This document shows, in pieces, positions 54,055-62,963 of a DNA stretch of 64,000 nucleotides. Below the pieces are notes generated by a model. That model was not told the DNA's origin. It saw nothing but the letters and a program-made list of their open reading frames with translations, and made no database searches. The stretch is from positions 62,001 to 126,000 of the forward strand of contig CALXPT010000002.1 in the NCBI GenBank assembly GCA_944390355.1, written 5' to 3'. The position numbers and the translations under genes were made by a program. This DNA comes from an uncultured Alphaproteobacteria bacterium. GTDB taxonomy: Bacteria > Pseudomonadota > Alphaproteobacteria > RF32 > CAG-239. Within the stretch, counting starts at the first letter, position 1, and each line of letters opens with the position of its first letter.

Positions 54055-56235
54055 TTATTGAGCGGCAATATTTTGAGAAAGTTCATCAAGAACAATTTTT
54101 TTCAGACTGACATTATCCATTTTTCCTGTAGCAAAAACCGGCAGACTATCGCGGTAGAGAATAACTCTGGGCAAAAAGAGTTCGGACATACCATTGTTTT
54201 TGATATAATCATGTAACACATTTTGAGAAACTTGCTTGTTGTTGGAAACCAAAACAATCTGTTCACCCTTACTTTCATGAGGCACGGATACGACGCCGTA
54301 TTGAAAATCGGCCCCCATCCACTCATAGGCTTTGCAAACCATTTCTTGTACGGCATTAAGTGAAACCATTTCTCCGCCGATTTTAGCAAAACGCTTAATA
54401 CGGTCTTTAATGTACACAAAGCCGATTTCATCAATGTCCACCACATCACCGGTATGATACCAACCGCCGTCTAAAGGAACAAGAACTCCTGGGTTTTCGG
54501 ACATAATATAGCCGAGCATGATGTTTGGACCTTTAACCACAAGCTCGCCGCCTTTTTCAATTCCATCAACCGGCTCGATTTTGTATTTAATGGCGGGAAG
54601 AAGTTTTCCGATAGAGCCGAAACGATTAAATATGCGATTATTAGCAGAGATAACGGGGGAGCATTCGGTTGCGCCGTAAGCTTCCATCACACGAATACCG
54701 AGCCGTTCCATCCACATATTCCGCGTATCAGGCTTAATAGCTTCCGCGCCGCCGAACATAAAGCGAATATTATGGAAATCGAACGGGTGGGCAATTTTGC
54801 CGTAACCTCTGAAAAAAGTATCTGTACCGAACATGATTGTTGCGCCGATTTCATAAACGATTTCGGAAATAATGCGGTAGTGTAAAGGAGAGGGATAGAG
54901 GAACAACTTAGCCCCTTCAAGGAGCGGAAAAATCGTACCGACCGTTAAGCCGAAACTATGGAACATAGGCAAGGCATTAAATACGGTATCCGTAATGTTG
55001 ATAGTCTCCAAAGCTGAAATTTGTTTAATGTTAGAGATAATATTGGCATGAGAAAGAACCACGGCCTTAGGAGCACCCTCAGAGCCTGAAGTAAAAAGAA
55101 TAACAGCTTTTTTGTTTCCGCCGTCTTTATGCGGGACGCGTTTAATTTTGTAGCGAAGGAAAGCACCGATTTTATTGCAAAGCGTAATTTTTTTAGCTAA
55201 AGATTCAAGATAAATAACTTCAATTCCGTTAGCTTCAAGAATTTCGACAACGCTTTCCATTTTAGCTGTTTTAATAAATTTGAGAGAAGTAATAACTTTT
55301 TTCACGCAGGCAGTTTTGCACATGGAGAGCATATTCTGCGCCCCGACGGAAAAGTTAAGCATAACGGGAATACGTTCATAAGCAATTAATCCGAAAAATG
55401 TGCAAACGGCGGCGATAGAGTTAGGGATAAGCAAAGCGACGGCTTCTTCGTGAGTAGTACATTTTTTGAAATAGCGTCCGAGAACAAAAGATTTGATTAA
55501 AATATCTTTATAAGAGTTGGGCTGACGGGCAATATCTTCGACAAATTTCGGGCGTTTGATAAAATTATATTTAGAGTGAATTTTAGCGGTTTTCATGAGC
55601 TGGGCGAAGAGAGAGATGTTTGGATTATAGTTAACCTCGAAACACATTTCGCGAAGAATCATATAAACTTCGTTGCTGATGTGGTCTCTTTGCCGTCTTA
55701 ATTCATCTTTGAGTTTAAAAGCGCGCGGTTTTCCGATGGTAATTTTCATTTTCGGGAGCGGACGGTGAGGAAGCTTTCCTTTGGTTTTTGAGAAATAGCC
55801 ATATTGCGGCCCGCTAATCCAAACCGGAATAATCGGAGCTTTTGACTTATCGGCGAGCAAACCGGGAGCTTCATAGATTTTCATCAAACCACCGTCTTCG
55901 GTAACGCGTCCCTCGGCAAAGATAACGCACAAACGCCCGCTGTCAACTTTAGTAATAAGATTTTTAATATCCCCCGGTTCAATCGGATTAAATAAAATCG
56001 TATCGGCAGATTTCATTAAGAAACGAATAAGGCGTTGACGGTAAAGATGACCGTTGAGAGCAAAGACTGGATTTCCGGGCAAGAAGGCGAACAACAAAAC
56101 CGGATCAAGATAAGAGACATGGTTAGACACATAAACCCCCTTAGCCGGAAGGTTTTTAAGATTAAATTGGATGACGCAGCGAGTTTTGAAGATATAAAAG
56201 AAAACGCGCAAACAAAACCTGATAAAGTCTCTCAA
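54055..56235 (-). CDS. Acyltransferase/acyl-ACP synthetase fusion (Aas-like)
   Basis: 726 residues. N-terminal PlsC-type 1-acyl-glycerophosphate acyltransferase domain with the HxxxxD motif in NHVSYLDPVLL, FAEGRVTEDG and PVWISGPQYG (about 30-190). C-terminal AMP-forming ligase domain with the P-loop LFTSGSEGAPKAVVLSH, YGATECSPV, YHTGDVVDID and the Lys in ATGKMDNVSLKK. This two-domain order matches Aas, which re-acylates lysophospholipids in E. coli. The usual transporter partner LplT is not adjacent. Membrane-associated phospholipid repair is the likely role. Confidence 0.88.
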   Translation of the reverse strand: MRDFIRFCLRVFFYIFKTRCVIQFNLKNLPAKGVYVSNHVSYLDPVLLFAFLPGNPVFALNGHLYRQRLIRFLMKSADTILFNPIEPGDIKNLITKVDSGRLCVIFAEGRVTEDGGLMKIYEAPGLLADKSKAPIIPVWISGPQYGYFSKTKGKLPHRPLPKMKITIGKPRAFKLKDELRRQRDHISNEVYMILREMCFEVNYNPNISLFAQLMKTAKIHSKYNFIKRPKFVEDIARQPNSYKDILIKSFVLGRYFKKCTTHEEAVALLIPNSIAAVCTFFGLIAYERIPVMLNFSVGAQNMLSMCKTACVKKVITSLKFIKTAKMESVVEILEANGIEVIYLESLAKKITLCNKIGAFLRYKIKRVPHKDGGNKKAVILFTSGSEGAPKAVVLSHANIISNIKQISALETINITDTVFNALPMFHSFGLTVGTIFPLLEGAKLFLYPSPLHYRIISEIVYEIGATIMFGTDTFFRGYGKIAHPFDFHNIRFMFGGAEAIKPDTRNMWMERLGIRVMEAYGATECSPVISANNRIFNRFGSIGKLLPAIKYKIEPVDGIEKGGELVVKGPNIMLGYIMSENPGVLVPLDGGWYHTGDVVDIDEIGFVYIKDRIKRFAKIGGEMVSLNAVQEMVCKAYEWMGADFQYGVVSVPHESKGEQIVLVSNNKQVSQNVLHDYIKNNGMSELFLPRVILYRDSLPVFATGKMDNVSLKKIVLDELSQNIAAQ

Positions 56236-56482
56236 AATAGTTCTACTCCAAAATTAAAGCCAAAAGAATTTAAGCAGAAAATTAACCTTTTGTAAAGTTA
56301 GAATTTGCCGTATTAGACTAAAGTCCTATAAGGCATTGAAAAATATAAACTTTTGTTGAGTGTGCACAGGGGATAAATCCTATCTTGCCATTTTGCCAAA
56401 ATTTGTATAAAACAAGAATGGTTAGCCTCAGTGATTAAGAAAGAGGATTAACTTTTGTTGTAACAGAAAAAAAGTAAAATAC
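56236..56482. other. Divergent intergenic region between the Aas-like and FadL-like genes
   Basis: No gene seen. A plausible promoter for the FadL-like gene is TTGCCA (about 56385) with TATAAA 15 bases later; the leader before its ATG is A-rich with no good ribosome site. The junction places fatty-acid import and lipid repair under one control region, which is suggestive only. Confidence 0.35.
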
Positions 56483-57742
56483 ATGAAAAAAGTTCTAATG
56501 ATAACGGCAATCGGAAGTGCACTAATGACCGCAGGTACGGCACATTCGGCAGGATTCCTGTTGCGAGAACAATCAGCGGCCGGCATGGGCAATGCCTTTG
56601 CGGGAGCAACGGCGGGAGCGGAAGACGGCTCCTATTCATTTTACAATCCGGCCGGAATCATCCGCCAATACGGAACGCAGGCGTCAGTGAATGCCACGGC
56701 GATAATAGGCGATGCTAAAGGATATAATGCAACCGGCAACCGCAAACATCAAAATCAAATGGATCATATCGTAGATAAAAAGGTTTTGCCATCAGTTGCC
56801 GTAACTCATGCGCTCAACTCAAGAGCCTCAATGGGGTTGTCATTGAGTGCGCCGTTTGGCTTGGTAACGGATTATTCACCGACATGGGTCGGAGCAAACC
56901 ATGGTACATTGTCGGAATTGTCGACTTATAACCTGACGCCGATGTTTGCCTATCGTGCAACTTGTAATTTAACTTTGGGTGCGGGACTGGTTGTGCAATA
57001 TATAGATGCCACGTTAAAGAGCGGCATCATGCAAAACATGACCGGAGGGCATCTGCCGAATGATATTGTGGCAAAGATGACCGGTAATGATACCAGTTTA
57101 GGCTATATTGTGGGCGGATTATATGAATTTTCGCCGCGAACAAGGGTAGGAGTATCTTATCGAAGCGAGGTAAAGCACAAACTCAAAGGAAAAATCAGGT
57201 TTAATCATCAAGTTCCGATGGCTGACATTGAGAATCAAAGCATAGATGCGAGTGTCAAAACGCCGGCATTGTTAACATTTGGAGCATATCACGATATCAC
57301 GCGCAAATGGTCGGTGATGGCGGAAGCGCAAAAAACCTATTGGTCATCATTTGATAATTTAATTATTAATGGGCACAAGTCTGGTGTATTGAGTTATACC
57401 GAGGAAAATTGGAAAGATGTATGGTTTTTTGCCTTAGGAACATCGTATAAGGTTAATAAGGACTTGAAGTTGCGCTTTGGTGTAGCCTACGATGTAACGC
57501 CGGTTAGCGATGCCTATCGCACGCCGCGCATTCCGGATTCGGACAGAACATGGTTTACAACCGGAGCCGAGTATAAATTAACGGACAAATTAAGCTTAAA
57601 TGCGGGATATGCGTACATCAGAGCCAAGAAGAACCGAGTTAATTTAGCGGGAACGGGCTATGATGCAGACAGAGGTCCGCTAACGGCGCAGTATAAAGGA
57701 AACATCCACTTATTCGCCGGAGGGCTAAATTATCGTTTTTAG
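56483..57742 (+). CDS. FadL/OmpP1/TodX-family outer-membrane porin
   Basis: 419 residues. Signal peptide to about residue 22, mature start AGFLLREQSAAGMGNAFAGA, the plug sequence of FadL-type channels; then YSFYNPAGI and a beta-barrel ending in Phe (GGLNYRF). Takes up long-chain fatty acids or other hydrophobic molecules across the outer membrane. SLSAPFGLVTDYSPTWVG is the usual S3 kink region. Likely needs the BAM complex for insertion. Divergent from the Aas-like gene. Confidence 0.93.
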   Translation: MKKVLMITAIGSALMTAGTAHSAGFLLREQSAAGMGNAFAGATAGAEDGSYSFYNPAGIIRQYGTQASVNATAIIGDAKGYNATGNRKHQNQMDHIVDKKVLPSVAVTHALNSRASMGLSLSAPFGLVTDYSPTWVGANHGTLSELSTYNLTPMFAYRATCNLTLGAGLVVQYIDATLKSGIMQNMTGGHLPNDIVAKMTGNDTSLGYIVGGLYEFSPRTRVGVSYRSEVKHKLKGKIRFNHQVPMADIENQSIDASVKTPALLTFGAYHDITRKWSVMAEAQKTYWSSFDNLIINGHKSGVLSYTEENWKDVWFFALGTSYKVNKDLKLRFGVAYDVTPVSDAYRTPRIPDSDRTWFTTGAEYKLTDKLSLNAGYAYIRAKKNRVNLAGTGYDADRGPLTAQYKGNIHLFAGGLNYRF

Positions 57743-57763
57743 CTAAGAAGCAAAAAGAATAAA

Positions 57764-57799
57764 AAATAGGGTTTATCGAGAGATAAGCTCTATTTTTTT
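57764..57799 (+). terminator. Terminator of the FadL-like gene
   Basis: AATAGGGTTTATC GAGA GATAAGCTCTATT followed by T run; the T run continues into TATGCAAAAGAGTTCGCC, like the start of the promoter cassettes. Confidence 0.75.
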
Positions 57800-57994
57800 A
57801 TGCAAAAGAGTTCGCCTATAATTATAATGAGAACTAAAATTGGCAAAACAAGACTTGAGGAAGATGATTGTTATTGGTCTTCATCTGAATATTCTTGGTC
57901 TTGGGTATGGAATCAGGATTTTGGTAATGGTAGTATGTACTTTAACGGAGAAAAAGCTAACAATATTTATTACGTCCTGGTTCTCACATTCTAA
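57800..57994 (+). pseudogene. Orphan fragment of a DUF1566/C-type-lectin-like tail
   Basis: An open frame of 64 codons. Its first bases (ATGCAAAAGAGTTCGCC) match the first 20 or so bases of the promoter cassettes, but the promoter, signal peptide and body are missing. The rest is the terminal part of a lectin-like protein: CYWSSSEYSWSWVWNQDFGNG, then NNIYYVLVLTF. It aligns with WQWSSTEG...YVRPILAF of the gene at 46246, with YVRP changed to YVLV and one residue fewer. The aromatic-rich, variable middle is typical of diversity-generating retroelement variable regions. Most likely a decayed or donor copy; translation unlikely. Confidence 0.65.
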
Positions 57995-58012
57995 TCTCAT
58001 TTCCTCCAAACA

Positions 58013-58040
58013 AAAGCCCGCTCATTCAAAAGCGGGCTTT
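58013..58040. terminator. Terminator between the orphan tail and the cyclophilin gene
   Basis: AAAGCCCGCT, loop, AGCGGGCTTT; can work in both directions. Confidence 0.78.
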
Positions 58041-58062
58041 AAACTCATATAAATAAAAATTA

Positions 58063-58710
58063 TCAAATATCGGCAATAATCTGTATGGAAATAATTTCAT
58101 CAGGGTCTGAGACAGCACCGTTAGCCCCATCGCCTTTTTTGATGTTGTCAACATATTCCATACCCGAGGTTACTTCGCCCCAAACGGTGTATTGTCCGTT
58201 AAGCCAATCGCAGTCGCCAAAACAAATAAAAAACTGACTGTCGGCAGAATCCGGCATCATCGCGCGCGCCATAGACACCGTGCCGCGCTTGTGCGGACGT
58301 TTATTAAATTCGGCTTTAAGCTTTTTACCGGAGCCTCCGGTACCCGTACCGTAAGGACAGCCGGTTTGTGCCATAAATCCGTCGATGACGCGGTGAAATT
58401 TCAACCCGTTATAAAAACCCGCACGAACCAATTCTTTAATGCGCTCAACATGGTTTGGCGCATCATCGGGAAACATCTCAATCACGACATCTCCGTCCTT
58501 AAGCTTGAGGAGTAGGGCATTTTCCGCATCTTTAACCTTATAGGAATGTTTTATTTTCTTAGAGCGGGCGGCACTCATTCCGAGTCTTTCGGTTTTGGCA
58601 TTTTCTAAAGACTTTGTCCCATGGTCTTTAATCGCCTGTGTATTGGATTTTCCAAGAACCAGATTTTCTTTTTTAGGCCTAGAACCCTCAGATTTTTTGA
58701 CAGCTTTCAT
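58063..58710 (-). CDS. Cyclophilin-type peptidyl-prolyl cis-trans isomerase
   Basis: 215 residues from the ATG at 58710 (GGGAGAG upstream). About 60 basic N-terminal residues without a signal peptide precede the cyclophilin domain: VIEMFPDDAPNHVERIKELVRAGFYNGLKFHRVIDGFMAQTG, GTGTGGSGKKLKAEFN, GTVSMAR, DSQFFICFGDCDWLNGQYTVWGEV. The active-site Arg (FHRV), Phe (GFMAQ) and Gln (SQFFI) are present. The basic N-terminal extension is unusual; an ATG near residue 45 could give a shorter form. Probably cytoplasmic, PpiB-like. Confidence 0.9.
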   Translation of the reverse strand: MKAVKKSEGSRPKKENLVLGKSNTQAIKDHGTKSLENAKTERLGMSAARSKKIKHSYKVKDAENALLLKLKDGDVVIEMFPDDAPNHVERIKELVRAGFYNGLKFHRVIDGFMAQTGCPYGTGTGGSGKKLKAEFNKRPHKRGTVSMARAMMPDSADSQFFICFGDCDWLNGQYTVWGEVTSGMEYVDNIKKGDGANGAVSDPDEIISIQIIADI

Positions 58711-58789
58711 TTTTTTCTCTCCCAAAAATACAACTGAATATAATATAAGGTTTAGAGATTAAAAATGCACTAATCAAGAAAAGAAAAAT

Positions 58790-59752
58790 TTATTTTCCGT
58801 CATAATTGAGCAGAAAATCGACGCGTTCTTCGGGCGATAAACGTTTCGGAAAATATTTATCAACTCTTTTCAAAACTTTTCTCAAACCGATTCCGTTAGC
58901 AATTTGCACGGCCAATCCGGGGCGGGCATTGAGTTCCAGCATCATCGGCCCTTTGTCTGCATCCAGCACGATATCCGCGCCCAAATATCCAAGGCGCGTC
59001 ATTTCATAAGCTTTAGCCCCGATAATAAGATGCTCTTTCCAAAACGGCACTTCTATTTTAGATAGGTCGGCATGGGTATCGGGATGATGCGTAATCGGCA
59101 TATTGCGCATAACAGCCTTGAGAGTTTTTCCTGTTTTGATATCCAAACCGACGCCGACCGCTCCCTGGTGCAGATTGGCTCTTCCACCGGAAGCGGCAGT
59201 TGCCAAGCGGGTCATGGCCATAACCGGATAACCGCGGTAAATAATGAGGCGTACATCCGGAATTCCCTGATAGCTGTATTCATCAAAAATATGGCTAAAA
59301 TTAACCATTTCTTCCAAAACGGCGGTATCATATTGCCCGCCCAAGCTATATAAGCCGCTGAGCGTGTTGGAAAGATGTTGATAAATATCTTTGTACGCAA
59401 GCATGCGTCCCGACGGTGTGAAGTAATGTTCATCATTATGCGAGCTGATGACCAAAACACCTTTTCCGCCGCTGCCGTGTGCCGGTTTAATCACAAAGGA
59501 CTTCCAGTCTTTGACCATTTCCTGAAAATGGGCGACTTCGTGCTGATATTCAATTGTGCCGATAAGACGAGGGGTTGTAATCCCGAATTTCTGAGCCAAG
59601 GCCTTGGTTTGAACTTTATCATCTACCAAAGGATAACGGCGGCGTTTATTGTATTTGGCAATGAACTTAAAGTTACGACTGTTCATACCCAAGATACCGG
59701 CCTTATAGAGTTCGCTGGGTGAGGCAAAATATTTAGATAACCATTTAAACAT
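58790..59752 (-). CDS. ATP-grasp ligase, RimK-like (alpha-L-glutamate ligase-related)
   Basis: 320 residues, with GGAGG 7 bases before the ATG. ATP-grasp features: KTKALAQKFGI-type hinge (VQTKALAQKFGITTPRLIG), FVIKPAHGSGGKGVLVI nucleotide loop, and the metal-binding GADIVLDADKGPMMLELNARPGL. Starts 15 bases after the 7TM gene. The set of this ligase, a 7TM inactive-transglutaminase protein and a RimB-like protease gene is known from comparative genomics in Proteobacteria, where a peptide-modifying pathway is assumed but not proven. Confidence 0.85.
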   Translation of the reverse strand: MFKWLSKYFASPSELYKAGILGMNSRNFKFIAKYNKRRRYPLVDDKVQTKALAQKFGITTPRLIGTIEYQHEVAHFQEMVKDWKSFVIKPAHGSGGKGVLVISSHNDEHYFTPSGRMLAYKDIYQHLSNTLSGLYSLGGQYDTAVLEEMVNFSHIFDEYSYQGIPDVRLIIYRGYPVMAMTRLATAASGGRANLHQGAVGVGLDIKTGKTLKAVMRNMPITHHPDTHADLSKIEVPFWKEHLIIGAKAYEMTRLGYLGADIVLDADKGPMMLELNARPGLAVQIANGIGLRKVLKRVDKYFPKRLSPEERVDFLLNYDGK

Positions 59753-59767
59753 CGCAACGCCTCCGCA

Positions 59768-61300
59768 CTATTTAACCAAAGGTCTGAAGCGTTTGAGTTC
59801 CGTTAGGCGATAGCCGGTATATGTTCCGAGCAGCATAATGATAAACAGCAATACTAAGTTTAATTCGTTAAATGCAAACATGATGTAACGAATGGTGTCG
59901 TTGCAAATGATGGCATAAGTAGCCAAAGCGGCAATAACGCTGAACACGATTTCCCGACAAGAATTAAACGCTCCGTCTTCTTCCCAAGTAATGGAGGCGC
60001 GTTCAATAACCCACGCCATAATGATAATCGGGAAGAACATAGCCGAAGAACCGATTTCCGAACCGAGTTGATAGCCAAATATCGTTAAATATTGAATCAT
60101 CAAGATAACGCAAACGACCACGGCCGAAATTCTCGGAACCAGCAAGAGGTTGAGTCTTGAGAACAACGCACGAATAAAGAGTCCCAGCACCATCATAATC
60201 ACGAAACAAATAAGCCCAGGGATAAGCCCCGTTTTAACTAAAGCCATGGCAATCAGCATAGGCGTAAAAGTTCCCATGGTTGAAAGCCCGATAACATTAC
60301 GAACCACGGCAATAACCAAAATAGCCAGAGGGAAAATCATCAGCCATTTGATAGTATTTTGTTGCAAAATCGGCAAGTTATAAATAGAACTGTCGAAAGC
60401 AGATTGTTCGTTTGCAAGTTTAGCACGTTTTCCGGCCAAGTTAAAAGAGGTCGTAACTGATTTAAGAACCGAAAATTTGATGGAAGAATCAGTTCCACCC
60501 ATAATATCCAACAAGGAGTTTCCGCCGCGTTGAATAATAATAAAGTCTTTAGGCAAGCCGACTTGACCGTTGCTTAAATCATAGAGTTTCCAACGACCTT
60601 TCATATAAGCTTCGAGCATCAAATCGGGCGACATGGAAGTTTTTTCTTCTTGGAGTTTGATACCGCGTGCCAAGCGAGACGGAATACCTTGATACGCGAG
60701 CAAATCGGAAATAATTTGCGCCAAATCTTTCGGGGTTTTGGATTGCGGTAGGAAGGCCACGACCGTCGGCTCGGGAGGATTTTGATTAAACAAACGAATA
60801 AGTTGCTGAACGGAATCGCCGTTTTGTTTTTTTGCAAGGCTTAAGAGTTCTTGAGCCGTTTGTTCTTGTTGAACGCTAAAGACGGGTTTTTTAGGCTTTT
60901 GAGGAGCATCAGCCTGAATTTTGCCCTTTCCGGAGGTATTATCAAAGAGCAAAATGCGGTAGTAAACATTTTGCGGTCCTTCTTTAGGGGAAGATGTCAA
61001 AACGACGCGCCCGTCGGTAATTTCGGATTGATAACCTTTAGCGACAATATCTTCATCCAAAATTTTATATTCCTCGGAGGATTTTGGTTTGGCGAGAGAA
61101 ATTTTAATATCATCACCGGTAGGCATAAAGCTGACATTAGCCTCAATAGTCCAAATATTTGTTTTTTCATGCGGAACAAAACTAAACCCCCAGTAATGTA
61201 CTTTATAATAGATTCGATAGCCGGCAAAAATGCACGATGCGATTAAGAAAAGAGTCAGCACAAAACGAATGGTAAATAACTTTTTAAGTCTTTTCAGCAT
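59768..61300 (-). CDS. 7TM protein with inactive transglutaminase domain
   Basis: 510 residues from the ATG at 61300 (AGGTG upstream). One N-terminal transmembrane helix (about 12-32), a periplasmic domain with a transglutaminase-like fold whose catalytic Cys is not seen (LLAYQGIPSRLARGIKL, LMLEAYMKGRWKLYDLSNGQVG), then seven closely spaced helices (about 325-500) containing GLSTMGTFTPMLIAMALV and VPRISAVVVCVILMI. Matches the family of inactive transglutaminases fused to seven helices. It lies between the retropepsin and the ligase genes in one operon. Confidence 0.83.
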   Translation of the reverse strand: MLKRLKKLFTIRFVLTLFLIASCIFAGYRIYYKVHYWGFSFVPHEKTNIWTIEANVSFMPTGDDIKISLAKPKSSEEYKILDEDIVAKGYQSEITDGRVVLTSSPKEGPQNVYYRILLFDNTSGKGKIQADAPQKPKKPVFSVQQEQTAQELLSLAKKQNGDSVQQLIRLFNQNPPEPTVVAFLPQSKTPKDLAQIISDLLAYQGIPSRLARGIKLQEEKTSMSPDLMLEAYMKGRWKLYDLSNGQVGLPKDFIIIQRGGNSLLDIMGGTDSSIKFSVLKSVTTSFNLAGKRAKLANEQSAFDSSIYNLPILQQNTIKWLMIFPLAILVIAVVRNVIGLSTMGTFTPMLIAMALVKTGLIPGLICFVIMMVLGLFIRALFSRLNLLLVPRISAVVVCVILMIQYLTIFGYQLGSEIGSSAMFFPIIIMAWVIERASITWEEDGAFNSCREIVFSVIAALATYAIICNDTIRYIMFAFNELNLVLLFIIMLLGTYTGYRLTELKRFRPLVK

Positions 61301-61316
61301 GATTAGCACCTATTGT

Positions 61317-61850
61317 TTAGTTCAAAGTGTTAGAAAGGGAAGTATCGACGACGGCGCGTCCGGTCAAGATATTACGACCGATAAGAGCCTGATATTCGAA
61401 TTTATCTCTGTTAGCGAGGTTGAAACGTGCGTTGGTGATGATTTCTTTGCCGAATTTTATATCCATGCGAACGATGTAGCGTTTTTCGTGCTGATGCAGT
61501 CTTTTGATTTCGGTTGTACCGACGATTTCTTTTTCGAAATGATGTTTTTCGCCGGTCTGTCGATTAATAATGTCGAAAGCGACCCACTTTTCGCCATCTC
61601 TTTCAAAAGGTTTAATATTATCGGCATCAATGGAAGAAGTTGTAGCCCCCGTATCGATACGAGCGGCAAAAGGAGCCTTCATGGGAATAAGGTAGATAGG
61701 TTCAATGGCACCGATAACGGTGAGAGAAGTTTCGACGGGTTTCTTAACCTCGATGGCAGGAACGATTTCAGGAGTTTTTTTAGGCATGGAATTACACCCC
61801 GTAACAAAGAAAGCACAAGCAGACAGCATTAAATTACATAAAAGTCTCAT
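61317..61850 (-). CDS. RimB-like retropepsin-type protease lipoprotein
   Basis: 177 residues. Lipoprotein signal peptide with lipobox VTGC (Cys19); AGAGG before the ATG. The aspartic-protease-like domain has GAIEPIYLIPMKAPFAARIDTGATTSSIDA, where DTGA(T)TSS is the retropepsin active-site motif, and ends with YQALIGRNILTGRAVVD. Previously called ATP-dependent zinc protease (DUF785). First gene of the three-gene operon; unlike cytoplasmic RimB, this copy is predicted to be membrane-anchored outside the cytoplasm, facing the periplasmic part of the 7TM protein. Confidence 0.85.
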   Translation of the reverse strand: MRLLCNLMLSACAFFVTGCNSMPKKTPEIVPAIEVKKPVETSLTVIGAIEPIYLIPMKAPFAARIDTGATTSSIDADNIKPFERDGEKWVAFDIINRQTGEKHHFEKEIVGTTEIKRLHQHEKRYIVRMDIKFGKEIITNARFNLANRDKFEYQALIGRNILTGRAVVDTSLSNTLN

Positions 61851-61982
61851 AACAACCTCTGAATTAACAATTTATTAAATATTTTAGGGATATTAACAAA
61901 CAAAATAAAATAAAAGTAAAGATAAATTTTTAAGCATCTGTATAAAAAAGAATAAAATATAAAGAAGAAAAAGATACGCAAA

Positions 61983-62888
61983 ATGAATGGGGTAGATTTA
62001 AGTAGGGCAGAGAGAATAGAGCGCATCAAACGCTATAAACAACTAAAAAAGATAGAACGCTGCAAAAAAATAGCCAGAGTCAATTTGCTGGCATTTAAGT
62101 TTTTAACATTTGCGGCGATTCCGTCATTGACGGCATGTCCGGCCACCATGAGCGGCACAAATTCGCCGACATCGAATAATTATGCTTATTTGAAAGAAAA
62201 TCAGCTGGCAGGGATGTTATCATCGGGAGATTTTTCATTAGATGATGCAATAAGTTTGGTAGCGGAAATCGACGGAGAACTTTTTCTGAGAGAATTAAAT
62301 GCCCAGCACGATTCGATAACCTCGTTGCCCAAGGGGAAAGACCGTAATGCTTATATCCAAAGTTTATTCGGAAATATTAATTATTGCAACATAGCGGTGA
62401 TAAAAGCGCTCAAAGCATCAGAGGCAGATTATTTTCAAGAATATTTGAATAACATTTCCAATCCGGCGTTGTGTGAAGCATTTGTAAATTATGTCCGGAA
62501 AACCAATCCCGATTGCATACGAGCGGTTAAGAATATGAAAACCGCCGACTTAAAAAGGGGCGATGTTGTTGTTTTGCATGTAAAAAGGCGTAGTCCCAAT
62601 GCGGTAACATCAAGCGGCCGTCACACGGTAACCTATGACGGCAAAGAGTTCATCAGTTTTAATTCAACCACACGTTATCAGGTAACATCGGAAGCCGGAG
62701 ACGTGATAGACATGCAAAAATTGCGTCAAAAAGAGTTGCAAAAGAAAGTCAAGAACATGACGCATACACAAGCCTTGAGTTATCTAATTCATATTTCAAA
62801 GCGTGTGGAAACGGCAGAAAGAAACAAAACCAAGAGCATTCAAAACCCAACATTGATTTTGGCAGGGCGGGGTGCACGTACGATTTAG
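61983..62888 (+). CDS. Unknown lipoprotein-like protein, possible CHAP/NlpC-like fold
   Basis: 301 residues. A very basic N-terminus of about 33 residues precedes a hydrophobic stretch (ARVNLLAFKFLTFAAIPSL) and a lipobox-like LTAC (Cys52), an unusually long signal. The mature part has helical Asp/Glu/Asn-rich sequence, then LCEAFVNYVRKTNPDC, LKRGDVVVLHVKR and GRHTVTYDGKEFISFN. A Cys before GDVV and a His in GRHTV recall CHAP/NlpC peptidases, but this is a weak pattern match. Upstream leader is A/T-rich with AAGAAG as possible site. Divergent from the retropepsin operon. Confidence 0.62.
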   Translation: MNGVDLSRAERIERIKRYKQLKKIERCKKIARVNLLAFKFLTFAAIPSLTACPATMSGTNSPTSNNYAYLKENQLAGMLSSGDFSLDDAISLVAEIDGELFLRELNAQHDSITSLPKGKDRNAYIQSLFGNINYCNIAVIKALKASEADYFQEYLNNISNPALCEAFVNYVRKTNPDCIRAVKNMKTADLKRGDVVVLHVKRRSPNAVTSSGRHTVTYDGKEFISFNSTTRYQVTSEAGDVIDMQKLRQKELQKKVKNMTHTQALSYLIHISKRVETAERNKTKSIQNPTLILAGRGARTI

Positions 62889-62889
62889 T

Positions 62890-62918
62890 TTGACAAATCA
62901 GTATAAACAGGGTAGACC
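62890..62918 (+). promoter_or_regulatory. Probable promoter for the small gene at 62964
   Basis: TTGACA (62890-62895), 17-base spacer, TAGACC. The leader ends ACCTTAAATTTTTGTGCC with no ribosome site, like other unknown genes in the window. Confidence 0.4.
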
Positions 62919-62963
62919 TAGGGCATAAAAATATCATTATGTCTAACCTTAAATTTTTGTGCC

